This document shows, in pieces, positions 52,710-61,480 of a stretch of 64,000 nt of DNA; position 1 is the first letter of the stretch, and each line of letters starts with the position of its first letter. Origin of the DNA: Pedobacter psychrophilus (GTDB taxonomy: Bacteria; Bacteroidota; Bacteroidia; Sphingobacteriales; Sphingobacteriaceae). The DNA lies in the NCBI RefSeq assembly GCF_001652725.1, contig NZ_LWHJ01000029.1, forward strand, positions 1 to 64,000, read 5' to 3'. The notes beneath the pieces were generated by a model. The model was not told the origin of the DNA. It searched no databases and saw nothing but the letters and a program-made list of their open reading frames with translations. A program made the position numbers and the translations under genes.

Positions 52710-53861
52710 TTATTTAGAAAGTCGTAATCCATTATAATGCCAACGTAAACCTGGGTAAAAAAAATTACGATAAGTTAACCTTTTGTGGTTTGGGGAAGTT
52801 GCAACGGAAGCTCCTCTCAATACTTTTTGACTTACCATAAACTTTCCATTGTACTCTCCAATTGCTCCAGGAGCTTTTGAAAAACCTGGATATGGCAAAT
52901 AAGAACTTTCTGTCCATTCCCAAAGTTTACCCCAATCTAATTTTTGGGCTGCAATTTCCCACTCAAATTCTGTTGGTAATCGCATTCCTTTCCAAGATGC
53001 AAAAGCAGCAGCTTCGTAAAAACTGATATGAGTTACTGCATCTTCTAGTTTTAAAGGTTTTAACCCTCCAGCTAAATCATATCGTAACCATTCTTCATCA
53101 ACAAAATGCCAATATAAAGGGGCCGTTATTTTATTTGTATTCACCCAATCCCAAGCTTCTGCATGCCAATGCTTAAAATCCTGATAGCCTTTATCTTCTA
53201 TAAATTCTAAATATTCTGCGTTGCTAACTAATGATGTTGAAATCTCAAAATCAGCTAAATAAACTTTATGTCGCCCTAATTCATTATCAAAACAAAAATC
53301 ATTTCCCTCATGCCCAATTTCATAAACACCTGCATCAACTTTTAGCCAAACTTGATCTTCAACTTTTAAATCTTGTTCAATATGTTCATCGGCGTAAGCT
53401 GGAAATAAAGGATTATGCCCTAGTATGTATTTGATATCGTATCGTAATAATTCTTGATGTTGCTGCTCATGATTTAAGCCTAAAATCAATAATTCTTTTA
53501 CACTTTCTTCTGGTTCTCTGCATAAAAAACTTTCCATCGCTTCATCAACATATGCCCTATATTTATACACATCTTCGACCGTTGGGCGACTTAAATTTCC
53601 TCTATCAGTTCTGATTACTCTTGCACCAACAGTTTCATAATAACTATTGAAAACGTAATTATAATTAGGGTCAAACTCTCGATAAGCAATAAGATTTGGT
53701 TTTAAAATAAAAGTCTCAAAAAACCAGGCTGTATGCCCTAAATGCCACTTAGGAGGACTAACATCTTCAATTGGCTGCACCACATAATCTTCTATTTGAA
53801 GAGGTTCGCAAATTGTTTCAGAAAATTTTCTTACAGATAGATAGTTGGATAACAGCGACAT
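52710..53861 (-). CDS. egtB: Hercynine oxygenase (sulfoxide synthase) EgtB
   Basis: The 383-residue non-haem iron enzyme couples a thiol to hercynine with O2. The N-terminal DinB domain carries the iron histidines, likely H43 (WHLGHTAWFFE) and H131/H135 (NHEQQHQEL). The C-terminal FGE-sulfatase-like domain contains GMRLPTEFEWEIAAQK and WEWTESSYLPYPGF. egtC and egtA are absent here, so cysteine as direct thiol donor is possible but not proven. A promoter match lies 22 bases upstream. Confidence 0.93.
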   Translation of the reverse strand: MSLLSNYLSVRKFSETICEPLQIEDYVVQPIEDVSPPKWHLGHTAWFFETFILKPNLIAYREFDPNYNYVFNSYYETVGARVIRTDRGNLSRPTVEDVYKYRAYVDEAMESFLCREPEESVKELLILGLNHEQQHQELLRYDIKYILGHNPLFPAYADEHIEQDLKVEDQVWLKVDAGVYEIGHEGNDFCFDNELGRHKVYLADFEISTSLVSNAEYLEFIEDKGYQDFKHWHAEAWDWVNTNKITAPLYWHFVDEEWLRYDLAGGLKPLKLEDAVTHISFYEAAAFASWKGMRLPTEFEWEIAAQKLDWGKLWEWTESSYLPYPGFSKAPGAIGEYNGKFMVSQKVLRGASVATSPNHKRLTYRNFFYPGLRWHYNGLRLSK

Positions 53862-53883
53862 TTTATGCTTTTTTTAACTTTAA

Positions 53884-53891
53884 CAAAAATA
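53884..53891 (-). promoter_or_regulatory. Putative -7 element for egtB-egtD
   Basis: On the minus strand it reads TATTTTTG, a full TAnnTTTG match, 22 bases before the egtB ATG. Confidence 0.45.
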
Positions 53892-53970
53892 ATGCCTTTA
53901 AGGTTTTGTGAATTTTTGATTAAAAATGCTGTAATTACAATGTCTTATTTTTATTGATTTTATGTCTACA

Positions 53971-54040
53971 ACAGGGATTAAAGTGACATCCCTTTTTTCT
54001 TTTTTTGCAAAACACTTATCCACTAGCTAACGGAATGCCC
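53971..54040 (+). repeat. Degenerate dispersed repeat, copy 7
   Basis: ACAGGGATTAAAGTGACATCC, a T-rich stem region, TATCCACTAGCTAACGGA and a final ATGCCC recall the order of blocks in copies 2 and 3, but both ends are mutated. It lies in the gap between egtB and ispF. Confidence 0.5.
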
Positions 54041-54075
54041 GATTAAAAGATAATTTTTAAAATGATTTAATGTGG

Positions 54076-54552
54076 TTATTTCTGTATTAAACAAACGGCA
54101 TAAGCTACAACGCCTTCCTCCCTACCAATAAAACCCATGGTTTCGTTAGTGGTAGCCTTTATAGAAATATCATCCTCATCAATTCCCATTGCTGCAGAAA
54201 TTTGCTTTTTCATTTCGGGTACATGAGGATTGATTTTTGGAGCTTCTAAACAAAGCATTGCATCAACATTATTGATAGAATAACCTTTTTCTGTAAGCAT
54301 TTTAACGCATTCTGTTAATAAAATTAAGCTGCTAATTCCTCTCCAACGCTCATCTGTATTTTTAAAATGATGACCGATATCCCTCAAATTTGCAGCTCCT
54401 AAAAGTGCGTCGCAGATAGCATGGACTAAAACATCGGCATCTGAATGACCAAAAGCGCCTTGATGATGGTCTAACAAAACTCCACCTAATACAAAAGGAT
54501 GTCCTTCCTTTAATTGATGAACATCAAATCCAAAACCTACTTTAATTTTCAT
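54076..54552 (-). CDS. ispF: 2-C-methyl-D-erythritol 2,4-cyclodiphosphate synthase
   Basis: The 158-residue enzyme of the MEP isoprenoid pathway cyclises CDP-ME-2P. The metal site residues D10 and H12 (FGFDVHQL) and the HSDADVLVHA block are present, as is ATTNETMGFIGREEGVVA near the C-terminus. Its ATG follows the porV TAA with no gap, so translation is probably coupled to porV. Confidence 0.96.
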   Translation of the reverse strand: MKIKVGFGFDVHQLKEGHPFVLGGVLLDHHQGAFGHSDADVLVHAICDALLGAANLRDIGHHFKNTDERWRGISSLILLTECVKMLTEKGYSINNVDAMLCLEAPKINPHVPEMKKQISAAMGIDEDDISIKATTNETMGFIGREEGVVAYAVCLIQK

Positions 54553-55716
54553 TTATCTACCTGATGAAGGTGAGGCAAAATTAAATAATAGAGAAAATCT
54601 AAGTGTATTTGCCAAAGGCGATTGTTGCTGATTTGCCAAAAGATAAGAGAAATTTAGATCTACTACGTTATACTTTAAGCCCAAACCCAAAGATAAATAT
54701 TGACGATTTCCTTTGTTAGGATTTTCATAAAAATAACCTGCCCTAATTGCAAACTGCTGGTTATACCAATATTCTAAACCTGTTGAAATGCTCACTTCTT
54801 GTAATTCTTCAGAAGAACCGCCAGGAGCATCAGAAAAGGAACCAAAAATACCTGCTGGTACGGAGCGGTTTGGGTCTTTGCCCGCAGTAATATTTCCATC
54901 TATATCTCTTGTAGGATTAGTAGGAACTAATAATTTGTTGAAATCTAAGGCAAAAGTAAAGTCATTAAATTCATCTGCATGTATGGTTGCAGCACCACCT
55001 AACCTCATATTTGTTGGTAAAAAATATTTTGGACCGCCATCTGTATAACTCATTTTTGTACCAATGTTAGAAATATCTAATCCCGCAGAAACGGTAGAGT
55101 TTTTACCAAAAAGTTGATTTTCTTTAGTATAAAATGCAGAAACATCTGCTGCTAAAGCAGTACCTGGTCTTGTTTGCTGATCAGAAAAAGTTGCACCGCC
55201 AGAGAGATTAGAATAAATAAACCTTAAAGCTGTCCCTAAAGAAAAGTTTTCACCAAAACTTCTTGCGTAAGTTCCATCTACAGCTAATTCATTTGGATTA
55301 AAGTCTCCTTGTTTAATTTGATTAACATCAACAAATTGTATATTTCCTAAAGAAAAATAACGTAAAGATCCGCCAATGGTACTTCTATCATCCAATTTAT
55401 AATATCCGTTTAAATAAGCTAAATTAATATCGGGAACTAACTTTTGTAACCAAGGGCTGTAGGATAATCCAAATCCATAAGGATCTTTCATAAATGCCAA
55501 TTTTGCCGGATTCCAATGTGTAGAGTTTGCATCCTGACTTATTGCTACTCCAACATCGCCCATAGCACCAGATCTGGCATCTGGAGTAATTAACAAAAAT
55601 GGTACTGCTGTAGTAATTGTATTTCCTTGTCTACCATCTGTTGATGCCTGTTGGGAAAAACTTTTATATCCAGTAAATAAAAGGGCAAATAATAAAGTGT
55701 ACCATTTAAATTTCAT
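54553..55716 (-). CDS. porV: Type IX secretion outer-membrane protein PorV
   Basis: The 387-residue protein has a signal peptide and the PorV/LptO pattern: VPFLLITPDARSGAMGDVGVA, then STHWNPAKLAFMKDPYGFG, and alternating strands to a final LRFSLLFNFA. PorV is a 14-stranded FadL-like barrel that shuttles type IX cargo from the SprA translocon to the PorU sortase. It follows porU by 39 bases. Confidence 0.94.
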   Translation of the reverse strand: MKFKWYTLLFALLFTGYKSFSQQASTDGRQGNTITTAVPFLLITPDARSGAMGDVGVAISQDANSTHWNPAKLAFMKDPYGFGLSYSPWLQKLVPDINLAYLNGYYKLDDRSTIGGSLRYFSLGNIQFVDVNQIKQGDFNPNELAVDGTYARSFGENFSLGTALRFIYSNLSGGATFSDQQTRPGTALAADVSAFYTKENQLFGKNSTVSAGLDISNIGTKMSYTDGGPKYFLPTNMRLGGAATIHADEFNDFTFALDFNKLLVPTNPTRDIDGNITAGKDPNRSVPAGIFGSFSDAPGGSSEELQEVSISTGLEYWYNQQFAIRAGYFYENPNKGNRQYLSLGLGLKYNVVDLNFSYLLANQQQSPLANTLRFSLLFNFASPSSGR

Positions 55717-55755
55717 ACAGTAAAATTAAAATTTTTATTAATAATTGTGTTAGGT

Positions 55756-58700
55756 TTATAACAAAACAAGCTTTTCAATTTTTTGAACAGTTTGACTCGA
55801 TAACGTAGAACGTACTTTTAGCTCATAAATGTATATGCCTCTGGCTAATTTTTCTCCATAATCATCTTTTCCATCCCAAAATATATCATTTATCCTGTTG
55901 CCTAATGAGTTGACCTGCTGATTTATTGTTTTAACCAATTTGCCAGAGACTGTTCTTATATTGACCTGAACTTGTAAATCCTCATTTGGATGATTATGCT
56001 CAAATTGGAAACTTGTTCTTGTAGTAAATGGATTAGGATAATTTAATACATGCGATAAAGCTAATTTTTCTGAAGGTTTAACCTCAAAGGTGATATTTTG
56101 TTCGGATGAATTATTAAAAACATCCCAAGCTTTAATTTTTAAACTATAAAATCCTGGCTCTAAATTGTTTAGATTATATTTAACTGAACCTTCTTGGTAA
56201 GAATCTAATTTGGCTTGATAAAACTGATTGAGGATAATGATCTTCTCATTTTTATCTGTTGTGCTTAAAGTCGCAACTATATCATGTCCAATTCCAATTC
56301 CAGTTGTATTTATTCCACTCTCATCGTTTAAATTGACTAACAAAATAGGATTAGTATTGGTAATTCCTCCAGAAACAAAATTTTCATCGTTCAAAAAGGT
56401 TTTAATTTCCGGACCTATTTTATCACTTTGATTATTTAAAGCAGATCCACCAACTAATAAATCTAAATTTGCCCCTTCTGCATCGGTAATATTATTTGAG
56501 GCATAAAAACTTGCCTTCCCTTTTCCAACCTGTAAATTAATATCCTTTGGAACAATAAAATCAAAATTAAAATCTCCGTTTGCAACAGTTACTTTCCCTT
56601 TATATATGATGTTTTTTTGAGTTTGGAAATTTTGGGCATAACTTCCATTTAACTGTTGATCTTGTCCTAAAGTGGTGATTGTTGTAGGCTTATCTAATAG
56701 TGTTGGATAAAGAAATCCGTTAAAAGTGTTTAATTTATTTCCTTGCTTATCTGCTACATAACCTTTCAAATTTATTTTTTTACCTGCTTTTAAAGTATCA
56801 GATAAATTATTCATCACCACTTTATTTGAAGGAAAAGGAAACAATGCAGTAGGATCTCCCAAGAGCGTGAAATTTCTTGAATTTATATTTAACCCGCCAA
56901 CATTGTTGTTTTTTGCAGCTTTAAATACTTCACCAAAAGTGACTTTATTATTTTGGTTTGCTGCATCAAACAAAGCCCTCAAAAAACTTTGGTTTAAATC
57001 AAAATTGTAGGATGCAAAAACAATTCTTGTAGTACTAAATATAGATGGAACGCCATTGTCTTTTTGTAATAAAGCCAACTCTCCTCCAGATACTATTTCA
57101 GGATCATCCCATCTGCTAAAAGAACAAGTTGCAGTAAATATAATGGGTAAATTATTATTGTTTTTCCAAGATTTAATATCATCTAAAGTTAAAACTCTTT
57201 CTGCAGCCCAGCCAGTTTCTCCCCCATGGCCTGTATAATTAATCAATAAGGCGCCATTATTTATTCTTTGGTTGATTGCGTCTCCAACTTCAGGATACCG
57301 ACTACCGCCAGCTAAGTTTTGCTGTTCATAGGCATCAAAATATATTTTATCTACATTAATATCTTTATATCTGGAATTTACTAAGGCTGCATTAGATTCT
57401 GCTTGGTTTAAATGCAGATTATTATCCTCATCATCTGCTACAATGGCAATTTGATTTCTCCAATCGCCAAAACTATTTATGCTGGCATAATTAATTAACT
57501 TATCAACTATATTTTTTGCTTCTTCAGTTGTTTTTACTGGAATTCTACCAACGGCAATATCTAGTAAACCTGGATTACTCACATAATCTTCAGGGAAAGT
57601 CCCTTCATCATCATCTAATAGAGCAAAATAATCATCAGATGTATAGCTTTGAGTTGGCGACAAAGAATTTTCTGATTGATAAGTCACTACAAAATTATTG
57701 TCTTTAAATTGGATACTCTTGTTATCAAAAGAACCTTTTCCAAAAATTAATAAATATTTGGGCGATAAACTTGAATTCCCTCCTGCTCTATCATAAAACA
57801 TTTTTACAAAATCTCTTATCGCGGTTGCATCTTTTTTACCTGAAGAAAATTCGTTATAAATCTGATCTGGAGTAACTATTTGATAAGAAATTCCTTGTGT
57901 TGATTTACGAAAATCGGCTAGTCTTTTAGCTTCATTTATAAAATTGTTTGGGCTAATAACTAATAAATCGGCAGAAGCCAAACCATGTAAATTTTGGTTA
58001 CTAACTTTGCCAATAAGCTTTGGTTCTTTAAAAGATGAGGGATTAAAAGCTACAAATTCTTTTAGGAAATCGGTTTTTGTAATAAAATTAACTGTGTTAG
58101 ATTGAGATAAATAAGAAGATTGATTTGGATTTTGAGCATCGGTAATATCCCAGATTCTTAAATTAGTACCGCTATTATTAATATTGAACTGACTGATATT
58201 TCCGTTTCCAACACTTTTTAAATCCCTAAATCTTAAAAACCCATTATTGATAGCTAAAGTTCTCCTATAATTAATTTCTAGATAGTCTAACCAAGCATTA
58301 CTTGCAGCATTTGGTTTATTATAAGTAATACCAATTTTAATATTGTTTCCAGTAACGCTATTTAAGGATGCTGTTTGAGTAACTAAGTTTGCGAAATCCG
58401 TTTCAAAAGTTAAAGGCAAAGCCGATGATGATAAATTGTATAAATTTTGCCCATTTAAAGTGATAGCTGCTGATGTACTTATATTTGAACGTATAGCCAT
58501 ATTGGCTTTTACAAATGTTGGCGAATTATTAACCAATCCAATTAAATCAAAATCAAAAGATTGGTTTGGCGTAAACTCAAAATTTTCTCCGTACCAGTTT
58601 CTTCCGGATTTTATGGTAGAAGTAATTAGCGAATAAGTGTCTTTTTCATAAAGTTGATGATCATTAAAACTATTGCTTAAATAATTCGGAACATCTGTTA

Positions 58701-59592
58701 AATTATTAATATTGATTCTTTTTCCTGCACCTAAATCAACATTTATATAATAGTAAGAACTATCAGTATAAACATTATTTTGATGTTCGAAATATTGATT
58801 TGCATTGTTCGCTTTCCATGTTGTATTTCCTGGAGCATAAAACAAAACGTAATCACTATTGTCAAATTTATTATCGACTTCGCCAAAAACCTCAATAGCA
58901 TTTTCTTGTAAGTCATCAATTCTATTTAAAGCATTTGGCTGAGGCAACATAGCTCCTCCATTACCATAAACTCTTATGTTTTTTGGATTTATGGTATTAA
59001 CATCGATACCAAGGCTTTTTAAAAAATCAGAGCTAATTCTATAAATTCCTTCGTCTTTTACCCCTATTTTATACCAGTTTCCTGAAGCTAAAACCGAATT
59101 GGCTTTATAATTTCTTAATACTTTTGGGGTAATTGCATTTTCTTTAACAGGATTTATTTCTAATTGGTAGGTGTTAATTTTCTTCAATCCATCATTCGTT
59201 TTAATAATTGGTAAAAAGCTAATTAATACAAATAATTGGTTATTTTCTTTGACCGTATAATATTCTAATTGAATATTTTCTTTAATTTTTTCATTGATAT
59301 TTGATGAAACCGGGAAAATTGCCGCTGAAAGTGAATTAATTTTTATGTTAACGTTATTATTTTTTGAAGCGACAGGAACTTTTAAATAAACTGTTGGGAG
59401 GTTACCGAATTTTTCAGGATTATAGCGTGGAAAATCAATTTGAGCGATATGGATAGGTAAATTTTGTTTTAAAACCGTATCAGAAACCCAATCAATATTT
59501 TTTATTTCTATACTATTTTGTGCAAAAAGTGGTTTACAAAAACATATATAAATTAAAGAAGTGATAAATACCTTATATACAATGCTTTTCAA
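55756..59592 (-). CDS. porU: Type IX secretion sortase PorU (C25 cysteine peptidase)
   Basis: The 1278-residue exported protein has a signal peptide (ending LFAQ) and a gingipain-like C25 peptidase domain. The catalytic His789 lies in INYTGHGGETGW and Cys823 in TATCSFSRWDD. The last 85 residues are a type IX C-terminal domain (NYPNPFTTRTSFQFEHN to KLVLL). PorU removes such domains from cargo and links it to the surface. The start is TTG at 59592; no in-frame ATG or GTG exists upstream, and it gives a normal signal peptide. It heads porU-porV-ispF. Confidence 0.95.
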   Translation of the reverse strand: MKSIVYKVFITSLIYICFCKPLFAQNSIEIKNIDWVSDTVLKQNLPIHIAQIDFPRYNPEKFGNLPTVYLKVPVASKNNNVNIKINSLSAAIFPVSSNINEKIKENIQLEYYTVKENNQLFVLISFLPIIKTNDGLKKINTYQLEINPVKENAITPKVLRNYKANSVLASGNWYKIGVKDEGIYRISSDFLKSLGIDVNTINPKNIRVYGNGGAMLPQPNALNRIDDLQENAIEVFGEVDNKFDNSDYVLFYAPGNTTWKANNANQYFEHQNNVYTDSSYYYINVDLGAGKRININNLTDVPNYLSNSFNDHQLYEKDTYSLITSTIKSGRNWYGENFEFTPNQSFDFDLIGLVNNSPTFVKANMAIRSNISTSAAITLNGQNLYNLSSSALPLTFETDFANLVTQTASLNSVTGNNIKIGITYNKPNAASNAWLDYLEINYRRTLAINNGFLRFRDLKSVGNGNISQFNINNSGTNLRIWDITDAQNPNQSSYLSQSNTVNFITKTDFLKEFVAFNPSSFKEPKLIGKVSNQNLHGLASADLLVISPNNFINEAKRLADFRKSTQGISYQIVTPDQIYNEFSSGKKDATAIRDFVKMFYDRAGGNSSLSPKYLLIFGKGSFDNKSIQFKDNNFVVTYQSENSLSPTQSYTSDDYFALLDDDEGTFPEDYVSNPGLLDIAVGRIPVKTTEEAKNIVDKLINYASINSFGDWRNQIAIVADDEDNNLHLNQAESNAALVNSRYKDINVDKIYFDAYEQQNLAGGSRYPEVGDAINQRINNGALLINYTGHGGETGWAAERVLTLDDIKSWKNNNNLPIIFTATCSFSRWDDPEIVSGGELALLQKDNGVPSIFSTTRIVFASYNFDLNQSFLRALFDAANQNNKVTFGEVFKAAKNNNVGGLNINSRNFTLLGDPTALFPFPSNKVVMNNLSDTLKAGKKINLKGYVADKQGNKLNTFNGFLYPTLLDKPTTITTLGQDQQLNGSYAQNFQTQKNIIYKGKVTVANGDFNFDFIVPKDINLQVGKGKASFYASNNITDAEGANLDLLVGGSALNNQSDKIGPEIKTFLNDENFVSGGITNTNPILLVNLNDESGINTTGIGIGHDIVATLSTTDKNEKIIILNQFYQAKLDSYQEGSVKYNLNNLEPGFYSLKIKAWDVFNNSSEQNITFEVKPSEKLALSHVLNYPNPFTTRTSFQFEHNHPNEDLQVQVNIRTVSGKLVKTINQQVNSLGNRINDIFWDGKDDYGEKLARGIYIYELKVRSTLSSQTVQKIEKLVLL

Positions 59593-59695
59593 AATAAAAT
59601 AAATATTTATATTTAACGTAACTATTGAACGATAAAAATCGTTTTAATAACTAAATATTAAAGATATTGATAAAAGCACAATTTATATTAATCAG

Positions 59696-59730
59696 TTTGA
59701 TTAATCATAATTAAATTATTTTTAGCTTTG
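59696..59730 (+). promoter_or_regulatory. Putative promoter of gldJ
   Basis: TAGCTTTG at 59723-59730 is a full TAnnTTTG match, 17 bases before the gldJ ATG. TTTG at 59696-59699 lies 23 bases upstream, at the long end of the usual spacing. It is divergent from porU. Confidence 0.5.
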
Positions 59731-59747
59731 AAAACACAATAAAACGC

Positions 59748-61403
59748 ATGAGAAAATTAATTTTACCAGCACTAACGCTATTATTTGCATTTTCTGTCTT
59801 ATTATCATCTTGCGGTGGTAAAGCAGGAAAAAATGCTGCTTCTGGCAAAACCAATGTTGCTTATAATGCAAAAAGACCTGGTTCTTTACAAGTCCCTAAA
59901 AAAGTAAAGCCAACCCCAGGTCCTGGATTGGTTCATATTGAAGGAGGTACTTTTGTAATGGGCGGTTCAAGTATAGATGATATCGGTTTTGATTATGCCG
60001 CACCAAAAAGAAGAGTTACTGTTGCAACTTTTTATATGGATGAAACGGAAGTTGCCAATGTTGATTGGTTAGAATATTTAAATTGGATAAATGAAGTGCC
60101 ACAAGATCCAAGATGGTACTACGAAGCTTTGCCAGACACTTTAGTATGGAGAAGCCCTTTAGCTTATAACGAACCTTACGTAAATAATTATTTAAGACAT
60201 CCTGCTTATCAGGATTATCCTGTTGTTGGTGTTACTTGGGAACAAGCTGTTGCTTATAGTGACTGGAGAACAAATGTTGTTAACGAGAACATTTTGAGAA
60301 ACAAAGGCATTATGAGTGATTGGAAAACTTACACAACTGCCAAATCTGGCGGAACAGGTAAAGGTGCTCCAAAACAAGGAACCGGCGTTGAAACAAGTAC
60401 AGAACCTTTTTCTTTAGATTTATATTTGAACGGACAATACCAAGATAAAGGTAAAGGTGCTGAAAAAGTGAACAACGGAACTGCTGCTCCTGGTGGCGCA
60501 AAAGGCAAAGCGGGTACAGAAAAAAGATTTGCAAAAATTGAAGATGGTGTTTTTACTCCAGGTAGATATCGTTTGCCAACGGAAGCCGAATGGGAATATG
60601 CTGCAATGGCTTTAATTGGAACTGGCGGAAATAATATTATAAATAATAGTAAAGTATATCCTTGGTACGGTTTAGGAATAAGATCTCCAAAGAAAAGTAC
60701 TCGTGGTTTAATTTACGCCAATTTTAAAAGAGGTGCTGGAGATAATATGGGTGTAGCTGGATACTTAAATGATGGCGCCGATATTACTGCTTCAGTTAAA
60801 GCTTATATGCCAAATGATTTTGGATTATATAATATGGCTGGCAATGTTAGTGAATGGGTTTTAGATACTTACAGACAATTATCTTTTGATAAAGTAGAAG
60901 ATTTTAGTCCTTTTAGAGGTAATGATTTCGAAAATAATGAATACGATACTAGCGGTAAAATTCTTACTTTAGGTAAAAGCAATGTTCCAAAGAAAGTAAA
61001 CGCTACATCTGGTAAAAAGGATTCTTATGAAAAACAAGCTAATAAATATGGCAATGTTAAAGAATTAAGTCCTAGTACGCCTGATGAAATTGATACCACA
61101 AAAATGCCTATGTTAAAACCAACCTTTGAAGCAGATCAAAGGGGAGCTTTAGATAAACAGAACCTAGATTTATATGGTAAAATAACATTAGTTAACGATA
61201 GATCTAAAGTTTATAAAGGAGGTTCCTGGAATGATAGGGCTTATTGGTTAAATCCTGGTACAAGAAGATATCAAGACGAAGGTCAATCTTCTTCTGAAAT
61301 TGGTTTTAGATGTGCAATGAGTAGCGTTGGTGATCCTCAAATTAATAAGAAAAGTACTCCACAATTTAAACAACCAAAATCTAGGGTTGGATTCAAGAAA
61401 TAA
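59748..61403 (+). CDS. gldJ: Gliding/T9SS lipoprotein GldJ
   Basis: The 551-residue lipoprotein (LLSSC, Cys22) has a formylglycine-generating-enzyme (FGE-sulfatase) domain: VHIEGGTFVMGGSSIDD near residue 63, YRLPTEAEWEYAA near 275, NMAGNVSEWVLDTYRQ near 362 and VYKGGSWNDRAYW near 490. In Flavobacterium, GldJ is needed for gliding and for stability of the T9SS motor. Divergent placement beside porU-porV supports this identity over GldK. Motility itself cannot be inferred. Confidence 0.9.
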   Translation: MRKLILPALTLLFAFSVLLSSCGGKAGKNAASGKTNVAYNAKRPGSLQVPKKVKPTPGPGLVHIEGGTFVMGGSSIDDIGFDYAAPKRRVTVATFYMDETEVANVDWLEYLNWINEVPQDPRWYYEALPDTLVWRSPLAYNEPYVNNYLRHPAYQDYPVVGVTWEQAVAYSDWRTNVVNENILRNKGIMSDWKTYTTAKSGGTGKGAPKQGTGVETSTEPFSLDLYLNGQYQDKGKGAEKVNNGTAAPGGAKGKAGTEKRFAKIEDGVFTPGRYRLPTEAEWEYAAMALIGTGGNNIINNSKVYPWYGLGIRSPKKSTRGLIYANFKRGAGDNMGVAGYLNDGADITASVKAYMPNDFGLYNMAGNVSEWVLDTYRQLSFDKVEDFSPFRGNDFENNEYDTSGKILTLGKSNVPKKVNATSGKKDSYEKQANKYGNVKELSPSTPDEIDTTKMPMLKPTFEADQRGALDKQNLDLYGKITLVNDRSKVYKGGSWNDRAYWLNPGTRRYQDEGQSSSEIGFRCAMSSVGDPQINKKSTPQFKQPKSRVGFKK

Positions 61404-61424
61404 TAATAATAATATTCTAAAATA

Positions 61425-61462
61425 AAAAAACCCAGATTGGAAATTTCAATCTGGGTTTTTTT
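61425..61462. terminator. Bidirectional terminator
   Basis: A perfect 14-bp stem (AAAAACCCAGATTG and its complement, 7-base loop), flanked by A and T runs, separates the convergent gldJ and dacB. Confidence 0.92.
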
Positions 61463-61480
61463 AGGATTTATTATTTTGAA

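Noticed and set aside
59748-61403. GldK instead of GldJ
   Set aside because: Both have FGE domains, but this gene is alone beside porU-porV and not followed by gldL-gldM-gldN, which favours GldJ.
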